Source of the DNA: Capsicum annuum
Lineage: Eukaryota > Streptophyta > Magnoliopsida > Solanales > Solanaceae
Assembly: GCF_002878395.1 (NCBI RefSeq)
Contig: NC_061118.1
Span: 90,922,360-90,986,359, forward strand
Direction: 5' to 3'
DNA: 64,000 nucleotides
Numbering within the stretch: position 1 is the stretch's first letter; every line of letters begins with the position of its first letter. The notes beneath the pieces are model-generated. The model was not told the origin of the DNA. It searched no databases and saw nothing but the letters and a program-made list of their open reading frames with translations. This document shows, one piece after another, positions 48,184 through 60,891 of this stretch. The translations under genes and the position numbers were made by a program.

Positions 48184-49089
48184 TTAGGGGCTATCCTATA
48201 CTCTCATTGTTCTTGGTTTGTTATTAAATTTAAGAATTGGGGATTTCTTCTTTTATTATTGTGAGACTGATTTTGTAATTTTATCTATGGATTCCATGAT
48301 TGATCTCATAACTACGAGTGGCTAATTCTAGGGTTATTGGAACCCTGGCGAATTAACAAAGTAGAGGAAGTGTCAAGTTATTCTAAATAAAGATTCTTGA
48401 ATGTATTGAGTTTCTTCGTTCTTATTGATTTCTTAGTAGTGGCCAAGTTTAGATCCCGCCTAGATTATTGCTAGTTACTCCAAAAGAGGAGTAGTGACTA
48501 GGAAAAGAGAATTACAATAATAATTTGAAGTTTAACTGTCAATCTACACTACTAGGTATTATTTAAGAAAGATGGTTAGTTATTATCTAATAACTAGAGA
48601 CTCAAAAGGTAATAGTTAACTGGGATCAAGATAAGGGTTAGTAAGGTGACATCCCGAGACTCAAAAGGTAAAGACTGTTAATGATACATAACTTATTGAT
48701 TCTGCATGTAAGATATTAAAATAGTTCGACAGTGCATGATAAGTCTGCTAAGTTGAGAAGGAAGGGGGAACACAAGCCTAGTGTTTGTCTTAGATTATTT
48801 ACAACCAAAAGCAACCAAGTCTTATTACTTTTAGCTAGTTACTACAAATCCTCTCTTTTAATTTTTTGCACTGCCTGGTAATTTCAACAAGTGTGATATA
48901 GATTTTTAGTCTATTCCCTGTGTTATCGACCCCAACCTAGTTGTTTTACTATATTTTAACAACTACCATTTTATCTTTCCAAGAAGGGGTAGTTTGGGCG
49001 TTATCAAATTTTAGCACCGTTGGTGGGAAATATGGTTTCGAAGTTTTGATTGAAGTTGTTGAAGTTATTAGGTTTTATTTTCTTTTGTT

Positions 49090-49443
49090 TTGTTTGTATT
49101 GTTTCCTACTTTTCTTGAAATGACAGCCGGGCAAGAGAAAGTATGGAGTGATGATGACTTCTTATTTATTGATCTTTGCCCTTTTGATATGATGTATTAC
49201 TGTAAGAGTATGATAAATATAATGTTGGAATATAATGAGAGCATGTCTGACATATTAACGCTCATGGTAAAAGGAAATCAATATTGTATTCAAAGGGTTG
49301 ATAGGTTTGGCTTAGATATCTACCACTTACCGTTGGAGCTAGATGCAAAGGTTGTTGCATGTAACGCCCAACAAATTAGTTATGGGTGGTGTGAGACTGA
49401 AAGAATTCTAAAAGTCCAACTTGAGGAGCTAAAATTGGAGTAA
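49090..49443 (+). CDS. Unrecognised ORF in the non-autonomous LTR element
   Basis: A 117-residue frame begins about 80 bp after the degenerate primer-binding site; an internal ATG at 49120 may be the better start (MTAGQEKVWSDDDFLFIDLC). It is mostly hydrophilic, with an acidic start and a C-terminal heptad-like stretch (ILKVQLEELKLE). Past the TAA stop the same frame stays coding-like to about 49617 (NVTLKENILELYGDIKRL), suggesting that one premature stop shortened a longer coiled-coil protein. A second frame at 49598-49795 also shows no motif. It sits where gag would be. I do not recognise a family; it may be a decayed gag-like protein or chance. Confidence 0.4.
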   Translation: MFVLFPTFLEMTAGQEKVWSDDDFLFIDLCPFDMMYYCKSMINIMLEYNESMSDILTLMVKGNQYCIQRVDRFGLDIYHLPLELDAKVVACNAQQISYGWCETERILKVQLEELKLE

Positions 49444-49795
49444 AAAATTGCTCATACTCTTGTGGATAATGTCACACTTAAGGAAAACATACTAGAGTTA
49501 TACGGGGATATAAAAAGACTGCAAATTCAGAGTTGGGACGTATTGGACCTTATTCGAAGCATTTTTCCACATTGTGTTTGGATTTGGATAATCAGTCTTG
49601 ATCGAGCCATCCGAGCCTAAAGAAGAGTGCAAGAAGGAGGAAACATATATCTATATTCTTAAATTTACTGAGCCAGAATCAAATAACTATATTCCCCATG
49701 AAAGGGACAAGAAGTATAATATGCTACATCTATTTCTTGGGTCCTTTATTTTTATACCTCCGTCCCATGAGCATAATGGGAAATCAAAAAAATAA

Positions 49796-51542
49796 TTAGG
49801 GGTGCAGTTTATAAGTTCAAAGTGGAAAGAGAAAACTGGAGGCAAACTTTTAGGCTACCTTGATGAAGTTTGAGTAATCAAGGTAACCATAGGATTACTG
49901 GGAAGTCTGAATACCTAACTAAGTTCCATCATGCCGTAATGTGAAATCAAGCTATGCTTGGGAGGCAACCCAAGGTATTTTGTTATTTGTATTTATATTC
50001 GTGATTGACATCAGATCTCGGCACCTATGGTGCCATAGGTATGTTCCTAATTCTCTAGTTTTGTTGAGGTTTGATCATTGGGGATAATGCATGATTTTAA
50101 GTTGGGGTGGGGCTATTTGTGGGTCTTGATGTCCTCTTGGGGTTTTTATTATCGTACCTTTTTTTTCCAGAGTCTTATTCCTAGCAGAGCTGACATGTTT
50201 AGGCGTATTGTGTTTTGTTTCGTGATGTTTTGTGGTTAACTAGGAAAAAATAAGTATCTAGGGAAGTTGACATGTTTTTGTTGATTTTTAAGATAAAAGA
50301 TAATACCTCTCCAATTGTCTATTTTTTGTGGAACTGTGTGCATGTATATATATGTGACTATTGTGGATCTTTCTATGGCATTAGGATTAGGGACATGATA
50401 ATCATTGCTAACAATTGCATGAACTGAATAGGTAGTAGATTATGATGTAACTCTATGCCTTGTGTATGTGAGATACTACTTAGTTCCCTTTGTGTGTTGA
50501 ATCCAAAACTTGCCCGGTTAGTCTTGCCTGGGTTGTAGGATAGTTTGTTAGGAAAGAATCACAGGCCATTTTTGATATTAGTCCACTTTTATCCTAATTG
50601 ACCTTCTATGTGAAGTATATCCCTTGATCCCTGTTTTGAGCCTTATAGCCTATTTTTCTTGTTATACCTTTCACTTTCCCATTTTTATTACAATGAACCT
50701 GTTTTGGCCTTGGTTCGCCTTGGATATTTTGCACCTCAACTCAGGTGAAACACCTAAGTTGAGGGTGGCTATCATAGGGGTTCTTAGTGTAAAATAGTTA
50801 TGAGGAAGGGTAAAATAAGAAAACAGATAGTAGGGCTAGGTATGGTAAAAAAAGAAAAGAAAGATTATGAAAATTGTGAAAAAGAAAGAATAAAGAAACC
50901 ACACCCAACTGAATGTGCATAAAGAATAAAAAGGGAGAAATAAGGGTGAAATAAAGTAAAAAAATTGGTTAAAATATGGACCCCAAAGTTAGTGTAGTGC
51001 CAAGGAGGCTTAGTTACTTGATATATCTATATATACCATACCACCCCCAAGTATTACAAGCCGAATAAAGTTCGATAGTGATCCTAACTTGATAGTCTGA
51101 AAACTAAGGTGAAGAAAATAAGGGCAAGCTTATGGTATTTGATGCACACCAATTGGAACTTCTTTTGTGAGTGTTTGTGTCTCTTGACCATCCCTGTATT
51201 GACATGCATTTTCATATAAGTGAGTGGGACTTCATTATTGTGAGGGCACGTAGGTTATATTGATACCTGCTTACTTGTTTGGGTAGTGTAACTCGTATAT
51301 ATGCATGGTTGTTTACTGCTAATGTGATGCCATAGCTTGAGTCCCTTATGTCACATTGTTGTGCTTCATTGATATACACACTTGGTTTTAAAGTGATTGA
51401 ACTTAGAGAGGGTAGTTATTTTGAGCTTAATTTTGATAATTGACTGCCATAGGTATCTTAGGTTTCTTTTGGTTAAGCACCGTCGTATTGTTTTTTTATG
51501 TTTTGTTGCCTGAGGACATACAATGTTCTAAGTTGAGGGTCT
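49796..51542 (+). other. Non-coding 3' spacer of the non-autonomous element
   Basis: No gene supported. From about 49930 it is homologous to 6600-8263, in the same order and orientation, up to the right LTR. It includes a TATATATATG-type run and an A-rich purine stretch (about 50805-50960). Confidence 0.65.
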
Positions 51543-52374
51543 TGATGTGCTATAGAAATATAACACTTACGATGCTTCAAAACTATGAGAATATGCATGT
51601 ACTTAAGGCTATTTTGTTAGATTTGACGTGATTTTGGAATGTTTTGTAGGAAATTAGGTTTTGGATGCTAAATTCAAGAAAAAATGAAAAGTGATGTTTT
51701 TGGCTACTTATTTGATCTATTTTTGGTATTCGTGACTCTTTTTTTATGATTGTGACCAAAACATGTGATGAAAGTTGAAGATTTGAATCTTGTTTACAAG
51801 TATTGGAAAGACCAGTACTTACCTATGTCTACATGTGGACCACATGTAGCATATGTGTTCTGTATAAGACTAAGGTTAAGTGTCAGAGTTGAAGATCCCG
51901 AGAGTTGACAGTGCTTCAGTAATTTAGCCATAACTTTTCACCCCTATATCGGATTAAGGCAAAATTGATATTGTTGGAAAGCTAATTAAATTATCTATAT
52001 GATGGTGGGAGATTTTGCACTTACTTAGTCTTAATTCAGACCATATGTAGCACATGCAAACCGTATGTGCGCAAAGCATATGCCAGAAGTCTAAAATCCC
52101 GAAAACTAAGCTACAGAAATTTTGGTCTGAGCATATGCGGTCACTACATGTGCCTAGCCTCAGGATGCATATACCACATGCTCCCAAGGATAGGCCGAAT
52201 GTGGTGACCACATGTAGCCACTGGCCTCAATTCTTCTGAATCATTCCAAAAATTATTTCCTAGGGTTTCTACGTATCCCAGTTAAACTCTTATGTGTTTT
52301 TAAGTCTTATTATGTACATTTAGTTAAGTTTTATTATTTTATTTAACATTTGAATTCTAGGGTTTCTTGTAATC

Positions 52375-52382
52375 TATAAATA
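52375..52382 (+). promoter_or_regulatory. Probable TATA box of the right LTR
   Basis: TATAAATA in the same context as in the left LTR. Confidence 0.55.
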
Positions 52383-53325
52383 CCCTTTAGGCTTTGTTTA
52401 GTTTATTCATTGACATATTGACTCATTCACATATTCAGGGATAGGCCCTAGGGGCTATCCTATGCTCTCATTGTTCTTGGTTTGTTTTTGTTCTTGTTAT
52501 TCAATTTAAGACTTTGGTTTTTTTTTTCTTTCATTATTGTGAGATTGATTTTGTAATTTTGTATGTGGATTTCATAATTGATCTCATAACTATGAGTGGC
52601 TAATTCCCTTAGTTAGGGTTATGGGACCCTGGCGGATTAACAAAGTAGAGGAAGTGCCAAGTCATTCTAGATAATGATTCTTACACGTATTGGGTTTTCT
52701 TTGTTCTTATTTATTTCTTAGCGGTGGCCAATGTTAATATCCCACCTAGATTATTGCTACGTACTCCAAAAGAGGAGTAATGACTAGGAAAAGAGAATCA
52801 TAAGAGTAATTTGAAGTTTAACTGTTGATCCACGCTACTAGGTATTATCTAAGTAAGATGGTTAGCTATCATCTAATAACTAGAGACTCAAAAGGTAATA
52901 GTTAACTAGCATCAAGATAAGGGTTAGTAAGGCGACATCCTGAGACTCAAAAGGTAAAGGGTGAAATCTGTCAACTTATCCAAAAGACTATTGATGGTAC
53001 ATAACTTATCGATTCTGTATGCAAGATATTGGAATAGTTTGACAGTACACGATAAGTCTGCTAAGTTGAGAAGCCAGGGGCAACACTAGCCTACTATTTA
53101 TCCTAGATTATTTACAACAAAAAGCAACTAAGCCTTGTTACCTTTAGCTAGTTACTAAAAATCCCTTTTTTTTTACTTTTCCGCTATGCCTAGTAATTTC
53201 AATCAGTTCGAGATAGATTTTTGGCCTATTCCCTGTGGGATCGACCCTAACCTAGTTGGTTTACTATATTTTGACAGCGACCACTTTTCCTTCCAAGGAG
53301 GGGCAGTTTGGGTGTTATCAAGTAG

Positions 53326-53685
53326 TAGCGTTTGGTGAGTCCTTATCATTTGAGGACTAGTTATCAACTCTTTATTTTTTTCTCAGTTTATTTCATTTTC
53401 AATCAGTAGGAGTTAGTTGGGGGCTTGTCCCAACAACTCTTTATGAGTCTCTTTTAGACAGATATTTAGATTATTAGCATATTGGGTTATCAAACAATTA
53501 TATTTCCACATTTGATCGACATTCAGTTTTACATTATTACTTCTATCAGTTATGTTAGTTAGCTTCTGCATAATATTTCATCATTTTCTTTAGTATTCTA
53601 ATGTATGTCTGGCCATGGGTTAACTTGGGATCACTTGTGGCTCTAAGCATCGTGTTTTGAATATAAGTAGTTTCAGGTTGTGACA
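53326..53685 (+). mobile_element. Chromovirus 5' LTR, right part
   Basis: Resumes the LTR begun at 44320 after the nested element and ends TTTCAGGTTGTGACA. It is followed by a degenerate primer-binding site (TTAGTACTAGAGC at about 53690) and a leader with GAAAACCGCGTTAAGTAGAG. It contains the family phrase GGGGGCTTGTCCCAAC. Confidence 0.85.
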
Positions 53686-55557
53686 AACTTAGTACTAGAG
53701 CAGTAGGTTTAAAGTATCCTAGGGTGTATGAAAACCGCGTTAAGTAGAGTCTGGTTCATGGATGTGAAGCGCGCCCACTTGTGAGCGAGAGGCTATAAAA
53801 TATTTTATGAAGGTCTCACTTCTTTCATGATTCATGTCATGTAATAGAGTGTGAGGTTTATTAACATTTCTCTTCTAACTCATTCTCTATCCATTTATAG
53901 ACCCAGTTCTCAAAAACCCTCTGAATGAGCAGGTCTCTCATGTTGAGTTTAGGGCTGTTTTCACAGTTCTAGCCCAATCTATGACTGCTTAAAAAAATCA
54001 GCAGGCTATTTCCCCAGCCAACCCACTATAGAATACGATGATAACTAGAATCTGGGACTTCACCCGAATGAATCCACCAGCATTCTTTGGGTCTAAGTCT
54101 GAGGAGGATCCATAGAAATTCTTGGACAATGTTCAAAAGGTGACTGATGTCACGGGTGTTACTTCTACTAAGAGTGTTGATCTAGCTGCTTACCTACCAC
54201 AAGGGGTGTCTCATACTTGGTTCAAGCAGTAGAAGGAAGATAGATGAGTAAATATACGTCCAGTAGAGTGGGATGAGTTTGATGTTGCATTTCTGGATAG
54301 GTTCTTTCCACTTGAGTTTAGAGTGTCCAAAGTGCAAGAGTTCATCAACTTAAAGTAGGAAAGTATGAGTGTTAAGGAGTACTCACTCAAGTTTACTTTG
54401 TTGGCGAGGTATGATCCGACTATGGTGGATGATTCTAGGGACCAAATGAGTAAGTTTATATCTAGTGTTCTTGAGAACGTGGTTAAGGAGTGTAGAACAT
54501 CCATGCTGATTAAAGAGATGAACATCTCCAAATTGATGGTCTATGCTCAACAAATTATGGTGGAAAATCTCAAAAATAAGAAAAAGGACACTAAGAGGGC
54601 TAAAACTGGTAGCTTTAATTTCTCTCAGCGAGGTCAGATGGTGGGAATCATTCTCATTTTCACAAAAAATCTTCAGTTCCAGCCTCATTTTTTGATACTG
54701 CTCCAATGGCCAAGTTCAGACAAGATACTTGTGATAAAGTATTGGGCTCTAAGTCCCAAGGTAGTATGAATCATGGTCGCCCCAACCCAGTTTACAAAAG
54801 ATATAGTAAGAACAACAAGGGCGAATGCCCGATGCTTGTTTTGGGCATGACAAGTCAGGCCATCGAATAAGGGATTGCCCGATAATTATGCAGGGAGGTA
54901 GGAATGATCGTCAGCAGGGTCAGACTAACTCTTCAACAGTTTCAGAGGGTCGCTTGACTTAGCAGGGTACCACTTGTATTATAACTAGTGGGCAACGTTA
55001 GAATAGGATTTATGCCCTTCAGACTCGACAGGATCAAGAGGGTTCTCCTAATGTGGTTACTGGTATGTTACAAGTATTTCACCTTTGTGTGTATGCATTA
55101 TTAGATCCCAGAGCCATAATCTTCTTTGTGACTCCCCATAATAGTAGTAGATTTTGGTGTCAGCCTCAAAATCTTTACAAAACCCTTCTCAGTTTCTACT
55201 CTAGTTGGTAGTTCAATCATAGCTAAACGGGTATACAGAAACTGCCTAGTCATAGTATCCTACAAAGTCACTTCAGTCGATCTTGTAGAACTAGAGATGA
55301 TAGATTTTAATGTTATTCTTGGCATGTATTGGATCCACTCTTGCTATGCCTCGATTGATTGTAGAAACAGATTAGTCCAGTTTTAGTTTCCAAATAAGCC
55401 AGTCTTAGAATAGAGAGATAGTACCTCAATACCTTTAGGTCGGTTTGTCTTTTTTATTAAGGCAAGGATAATGATTTCCAAGGGGTGCATCTATCATTTT
55501 GTCCGAGTCAAAGACTTAGTTCCAAATCAATCGCTCAAGTATCATGCCAGTTCATAG
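53686..55557 (+). pseudogene. Chromovirus leader, gag and protease, decayed
   Basis: After the leader, gag starts near 53900 (NEQVSHVEFRAVF) and runs through RMNPPAFFGSKSEEDP and the block at 54365-54769 (MSVKEYSLKFTLLARYDPTM). The zinc knuckle near 54838-54880 reads CFGHDKSGHRIRDC, with the second cysteine changed to His. Protease follows (LQVFHLCVYALLDPRA, where the usual DPGA is DPRA). A pre-RT linker (KGCIYHFVRVKDLVPNQ) ends at about 55545. Stops and shifts are frequent. RT, RNase H and integrase are absent: the sequence jumps to a 66-bp piece of LTR end at 55558. Confidence 0.85.
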
Positions 55558-55623
55558 GTTAGCTTGGGATCACTTGTGATTATAAGCACCGTATTACGAC
55601 TAGGGGTAATCTCAGGTCGTGAC
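55558..55623 (+). mobile_element. 66-bp remnant of a plus-strand LTR 3' end
   Basis: TTAGCTTGGGATCACTTGTG through TCTCAGGTCGTGACA matches the LTR end at about 53625-53685. It appears to be all that remains of the 3' LTR of the plus-strand element after an internal deletion. On its right, minus-strand protease coding begins at once. Confidence 0.75.
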
Positions 55624-57443
55624 AATATTTCGGGACTGACGCCAAAGTGTATTGCTATATAAGGAGTCATGAAGGAAAGTAAAGCTTCGGGGTCTAATAA
55701 TGCATATACATAAAGGTGAAAGACTTGTAATGTACTAATAACCACATCAGGAGAACCTTCCTGATCCTGTCGATTTATAGGGCATAGAGCCAATTCTAAC
55801 ACTTCCACTGGTAGGGGTAGGAATGGTATGGTATGGTACAGTATTTGAAACTTTGGTATGATAATTTTGGTATTTGGTTTTTAAAAACATTATACCATTT
55901 CCATACCATATTAATTTTGTATGGTTTGGTATTTTGACATTTGGTTTTGGTATTTTGCGGTATGGTAATTGATAACCATAGTTTGTTTAACGTCGACAAT
56001 ATATACTCGTATAATAGAGTATTATTACTTTGAATCTTCAAAAGTACGTCTTAATTGTATCATAAATACACATAAATGATGTATAAATATTGAAAAAGAA
56101 GTACAAACAATTTCTTGTATTAGTCAATTACACCAAAAAGACATTTCAATCAAAATAGAGTAGCGAAAGTTTCAATGTCTAAACATTTTTATACTAATAC
56201 TAAGTATTATATTTGTATGTGTATATATATATATATATCTATATATATAAAAGTTACTTATATAACTATATATATACTTTGGTATGGTATTCGGTATTTC
56301 AGAATGTTATTTGTAAATACCGAATACCATACCATATACCAAAAAGTTTAAAATGTATACCATATACCATACCAAATACCATAATATAAAAAATATGATA
56401 TTAAAATTTTCAGTTTGGTATGGTAATTCGGTATATACCATACAATGGCCACCCCTATCCACTGGTGGCATTGGAAGTGGAGCCCAGCTGAGTCGGGTGA
56501 CCTGCTAGAGCTGTAGAGAAAATAGTCTGATCCTGTTGACAAAAATCCTTACCCCTCTAGGCAACCACTGGACACTTCCTAATCCTATGACCTGACTTGC
56601 CACACCCAAAACACGCATCACTGCTGACCATACACTTACCCTTGTGATTCTTACCATACCTCCTACAAGCTGGGTTAGTGTGGCCACTATTGCACTACCT
56701 TGGGACTTAGAGACTGGTGCTCTATCTCGATGGTCTTGTCTGAGCTTAGGCGCTGGAGCACTGGCAGAAGATGGGGCTGGGGCTGAAAATTTTCGGCAGA
56801 ACTGAGAACTATTTCCACCATCAGATCTTGATGAGAAAAGTTGACACTACCAGTTTTGGCCCTCTTATTCTCTCTTTCCTTTTCCTTGAGATTCTCTTCC
56901 TCAATCTGCTGAGCATGAACCATTAACCTAGAGAGATCCATCTCCTTAATCAACATAGTTGTTCTTCACTCTTTGGCTACATCCTCAAAAACATCAAATA
57001 CAAACTTGTTCATCCTGGCCCTAGAATCAACCACCATAGTTGGAGCATACCTTGATAATTGAGTGAACTTGAGAGAATACTCCATACTCATGCAACCTTG
57101 CTTTAAATTAATAAACTCCTGCACTTTTTCCATGCTCAACTCGAGTGGGAAGAATCTAAGAAAGTAGTAGAAAACTCATCCCACTCTATAGGCCTTTGAT
57201 CAGCACCTCTATCATCCTTCCACTACTTTACCCAAGTATGAGCTACTCCTTACAGTTGGTAAGAATCTAAGTTAGCACTCTCACTCAGAGTAACACCCTT
57301 GATATATGTCACCTTTTGCACACAGTCCAAAAACTCTTATAGATCCTTCTAAGACTTGAATCCATAGAATGTTGGAGTATTCATCCTAGTGAAGTACCAA
57401 ATTTTTTCTACAGCCGTATTAGCTATATGGTTGGACGGGGAAA
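55624..57443 (-). pseudogene. Minus-strand chromovirus gag-protease, interrupted by a hAT MITE
   Basis: Protease at 55624-55811 (SPDVVISTLQVFHLYVYALL, then DPEALLSFMTPYIAIHFGVS); here the active-site DPG is DPE. After the MITE (55812-56457), the zinc knuckle region lies at about 56560-56640 (CFGCGKSGHR-like, shifted), then gag at 56687-57440 with [20 protein letters not shown]. Stops and shifts are present. Gag is broken again at 57443 by an LTR, and its N-terminal part is found at 61167-61330, so both belonged to one element whose 5' LTR is at 61549-63705. The C-terminal part of protease and the rest of pol are lost at the 55623 junction. Confidence 0.82.
55812..56457. mobile_element. hAT-type MITE (646 bp)
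   Basis: Left end TAGGGGTAGGAATGGTATGG, right end (reverse complement) TAGGGGTGGCCATTGTATGG. Perfect 8-bp target duplication TCCACTGG at 55804-55811 and 56458-56465. Subterminal regions are rich in GGTATGG/CCATACC words; the middle is AT-rich. No transposase. It sits between the zinc knuckle and protease of the minus-strand chromovirus. Confidence 0.95.
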
Positions 57444-59653
57444 TGTAATGTCCTAAAATACACCTTGGATTCCACACGGTGCTTATGGTCTCGAGAGACC
57501 ATAAGATAACTTATGAGCTGGTACCTGCTGTGAGCATTGAATAAAATAAAAAACAAAGTAACATGTGCAAAATTTAACTAAAATGCCATAAGGTTTTAAA
57601 TACTGAAACATGGGATTAAAAATCATTGCTCTAAAAGAGTTTGAAAACAATACTGAGAAGACTGATAATAACAACTGGTAAACTGACTAACTGTCTAAAA
57701 TAGTCTGAAAAGCCTCTAACTGATTGAGGAGTTGATGGGACAAACCCCCAACTAACTCCGAATGACTACTGAACTGAAATACTAAAATAAACATAAGCGG
57801 TCCTTGATATATAAGGACTCACCACGACTACTGCTGCTGATAGGCTGATCTGTCTAAGCATGGTCAGGAAACTAAGCATCTGAACCTATGATATAAGATA
57901 TCATAGCACAAAAAAATATATGCGATCAGTACTTTGAATAGACTAGTATGAGAGATGAGGTTAGGCTGAAATACATGGGTTTATGTGCATGAGATAACTG
58001 AGTTTAAATGCATAAAAGCTGAAAAATTTGAGAATGCGTGACCAAGCATATAACCTGATTCTGAATTAGACTGTAGACTAAAATACTAGTTGAATAACTG
58101 ATAACTGTATGCTATGGTCAAACAAACCTAAAACTAAATTCTATATGGAATATTGAACTGATACTGAAACTGTGGGAGGTATCATCTAACTGACATATCT
58201 TAAATTTGAGTTGATAGGGGTCTAACCTGTGACCCTAGTTGGGAGGGTGCTAGTACCGTGCCATGGGTACTAACAATAGCTGTTGAGTTAGTCCTGAACT
58301 GGAGGGTGACCCTTGATATCAGTCCTAAGCTGGTGGGTGATCCCTGAGAGAATATCATTCTTAAATTGGAGGGTGACATCTCTTAATACTACACTAGCTA
58401 CATAGTTCTTGAGCTTAGGGACTACTTCTAAGGACCCAGTCCTAATTGGCGGGTGAGACCCCATCTCTAGGTTTTCTCGGTGCTGAATCCTAATCCCAAC
58501 CGAACTAACACTGATTACTGATTTGATCTAAGTTTGATAGACATGATAACTGACTGAACTGACAATGCTTATACGTGTCTAAAACTATTCTAAAAGTGCT
58601 AATACTAAGTAAACAACTAAATTTTGGGTGTTCATAACCCTCAAGACCTGATAGCAATAATAATAGGACCACATGAAAACTTTGAAACCATAGAGGGGAA
58701 TCCTTGTTCAACATTCAACACTTAGGCATTTCATCAAACCCATGAGGGTCATAAGTTAAAGCACGGGAATAGTTAAATCATGTGATAATAACATAATTGC
58801 AATAAAAAAATCATGGGTTGAGGATGTAACATGCGAAAATCACCATTCAAACGTGTCAAGGGCAAATTCCAATGAAAACACATGGTAAACATAATTGAAA
58901 TCAAAGTTCATAATAGCTTTTGGAAGATAACTCATAATAACATGTCAAAATCATGGCTTTAAGCTTGAAAATGGATTCTTGGACTCCATGGGTAAAAAGG
59001 ACCCATGAATAAACATCACACATACCTTAATTGATGATTTAGTGAAGATACCTGGTCGTTTTCTTAAAAATTAAGCTTTAATTTCATTGATTCTTTTGAG
59101 TAGTCTAGGGTTGTTCTTGAGTAAGGATGCCTTCTTTTGAGAGGATTTTGTGAAATAGGATAGAAAATTAGGCTTTTGGGGCCCTAAATCCCGTGTTATG
59201 GACCAAGTGGGTGAAGGAAAAAGACCCAATTACCCTTGAAAAATGAAAACAAAAGCTGGAAAAATAAGGGGCGGGCAATGTGCTGGGCGCTGCAGGTTCT
59301 GGACCAGCGGTCTAAGCCCCACACCATGGGATCTTCCACGGGAACCCCTAGAAGTACACTGGAGGTCACACCATGGGCTTATCTTGGTGGTTCTACTATT
59401 TTCGAATTCCAAAATGCCCTTACGCTTATCTAAAAATTTTGAAACTCACCCGAGATGTTCTATTGACAACCCCAATCATAAATCAACTTAAAAATTGACT
59501 TTCTAACAATGGGAAGGTCTAAAATAAAATCATCAATGTTTAGGGGCTTTAGAAATGACTAAGTCCTAACACTTAGTGAAATTTTCTAACTCTTGGACCC
59601 CTTTTATATACAATGGTAAGCTGAATTGAGTTAGGATCTTACGGGGTCTTACA
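57444..59653 (-). mobile_element. Chromovirus LTR (2,210 bp), 3' LTR of a nested minus-strand element
   Basis: Minus-strand start TGTAAGACCCCGTAAGATCC at 59653, just after a polypurine tract (AAGGTGGAGATAT), so it is a 3' LTR. The end is TTTTAGGACATTACA at 57444. It interrupts gag of another element. Internal text matches other LTRs of the family (GGACTCACCACGACTACTGC on the plus strand). Its first ~270 bp recur at 60892-61166. Confidence 0.82.
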
Positions 59654-60891
59654 ATATCTCCACCTTGGGAACATTTATCCTCTAGTGAAACTGATTAAGT
59701 TGAGAACACTGAGGAACTAAAATTATATACTGAACATGTATAACTGAAAACATGATTACATGACTAAGTCTGAAATATGATACATGACTTGGCTGAAATA
59801 CTAAGGAAAGACTAAGATGATGCAAGGGGCACTTACGAACTAAATCATGATTGAATAACTGGAATCTGAAACATAATGCATGGACTGAACTGGACTCACA
59901 ATTTACATGGATGCAGATAAACTATCTCTTAGAATGGCCACATTTATGACACATCAGATAGTAAGACTAGATTGGAAGATGAAAAAACCATAAGAACTTG
60001 TCTGACTACTAACTAAAATGCTGGCTAAACGGACTGAATTATACTGGAAGCTTATACTCAACTATACATTCCACTTCATAACTCCACTCCACTTGAGGCT
60101 ACTTAAAAATATTCACATGGACACTGATCACCCTATCTACTAAAGTCTGAGCTGAACTGAATTCTCTACTATGTTCAATCCTACTCGAATCTACAAAGTG
60201 CACACTTAACACTGTAATACTAGCCTGAATCATGAATTCCACACACCCTACATTTTTATAACTTCTCATCTCATGAATAATTCTTATTATCACTTTAGCA
60301 ACTACATTCAACCTCACTAACACGTAGTGCACTAATCCACATATATGCAAACATGGCATTCAAGCCTATCATCATAACCACATATGCACTTCTAAACAAC
60401 CACCCATAAAAACATCTTTCTCATATCCTCTAAACCTCTGTCATTAACAACTTCCATGCACTACCCCAAGAAAGCACACACAAAATTTCAACTAACCATG
60501 ACATATATCAAAAAATTGGCCTCAGTCTTACTTCACACTTACAACCTTAGCTAAAACAAGCATACAACAATATTTTATCAACAAGAAATGTTTACTCTCT
60601 CCCATCTAAGAAATTATTCATCATCGCTAGCTTGACATAAGAAAAAGTCACTGAAAGGTTAGAACATAAGGACCTGAAACATGAAAGGATACTATGCCTA
60701 AATCAACACTTTATTGAGGCCTGACAAATAGAGTATCAACATTATGGATTCATTACATAGATCAAAACTGAGAATATACATGGCATAGTCTGAAGTTTGC
60801 TGATCATTAAGAGTGTAGCATAAGTACTGGAACTAAACATACTGTAAAGTATGAGTACATAAGTCATGAGCTGCGTAACCTAAGTTTGGAG
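59654..60891 (-). mobile_element. 3' internal spacer of the nested minus-strand element
   Basis: The polypurine tract at 59654-59667 (minus strand AAGGTGGAGATAT) directly precedes the LTR. The rest has no recognisable coding; an 86-codon frame at 60099-60359 shows no motif. It probably represents post-integrase sequence and rearranged DNA. Confidence 0.5.

Larger units (their letters stand above)
45966..53320 (+). mobile_element. Non-autonomous Tat/Athila-like LTR element (LARD-type), 7.36 kb
   Basis: LTRs at 45966-49006 (including a 1.29-kb insertion) and 51543-53320 (1,778 bp) both start TGATGTGCTATAGAAATATA and end GTTATCA. Target duplication AGCAG (45961-45965) and AGTAG (53321-53325), one mismatch. 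A degenerate primer-binding site (TTTTAGCACCGTTGGTGGG at about 49009, compared with the Athila/Tat-style TGGCGCCGTTG site) starts a 2.54-kb internal region that has no gag-pol, and a purine-rich run GTTGAGGGT precedes the right LTR. It lies inside the chromovirus LTR. The 3' spacer is shared with the integrase-bearing copy at 6.3-9.7 kb, its likely autonomous relative. Confidence 0.88.
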
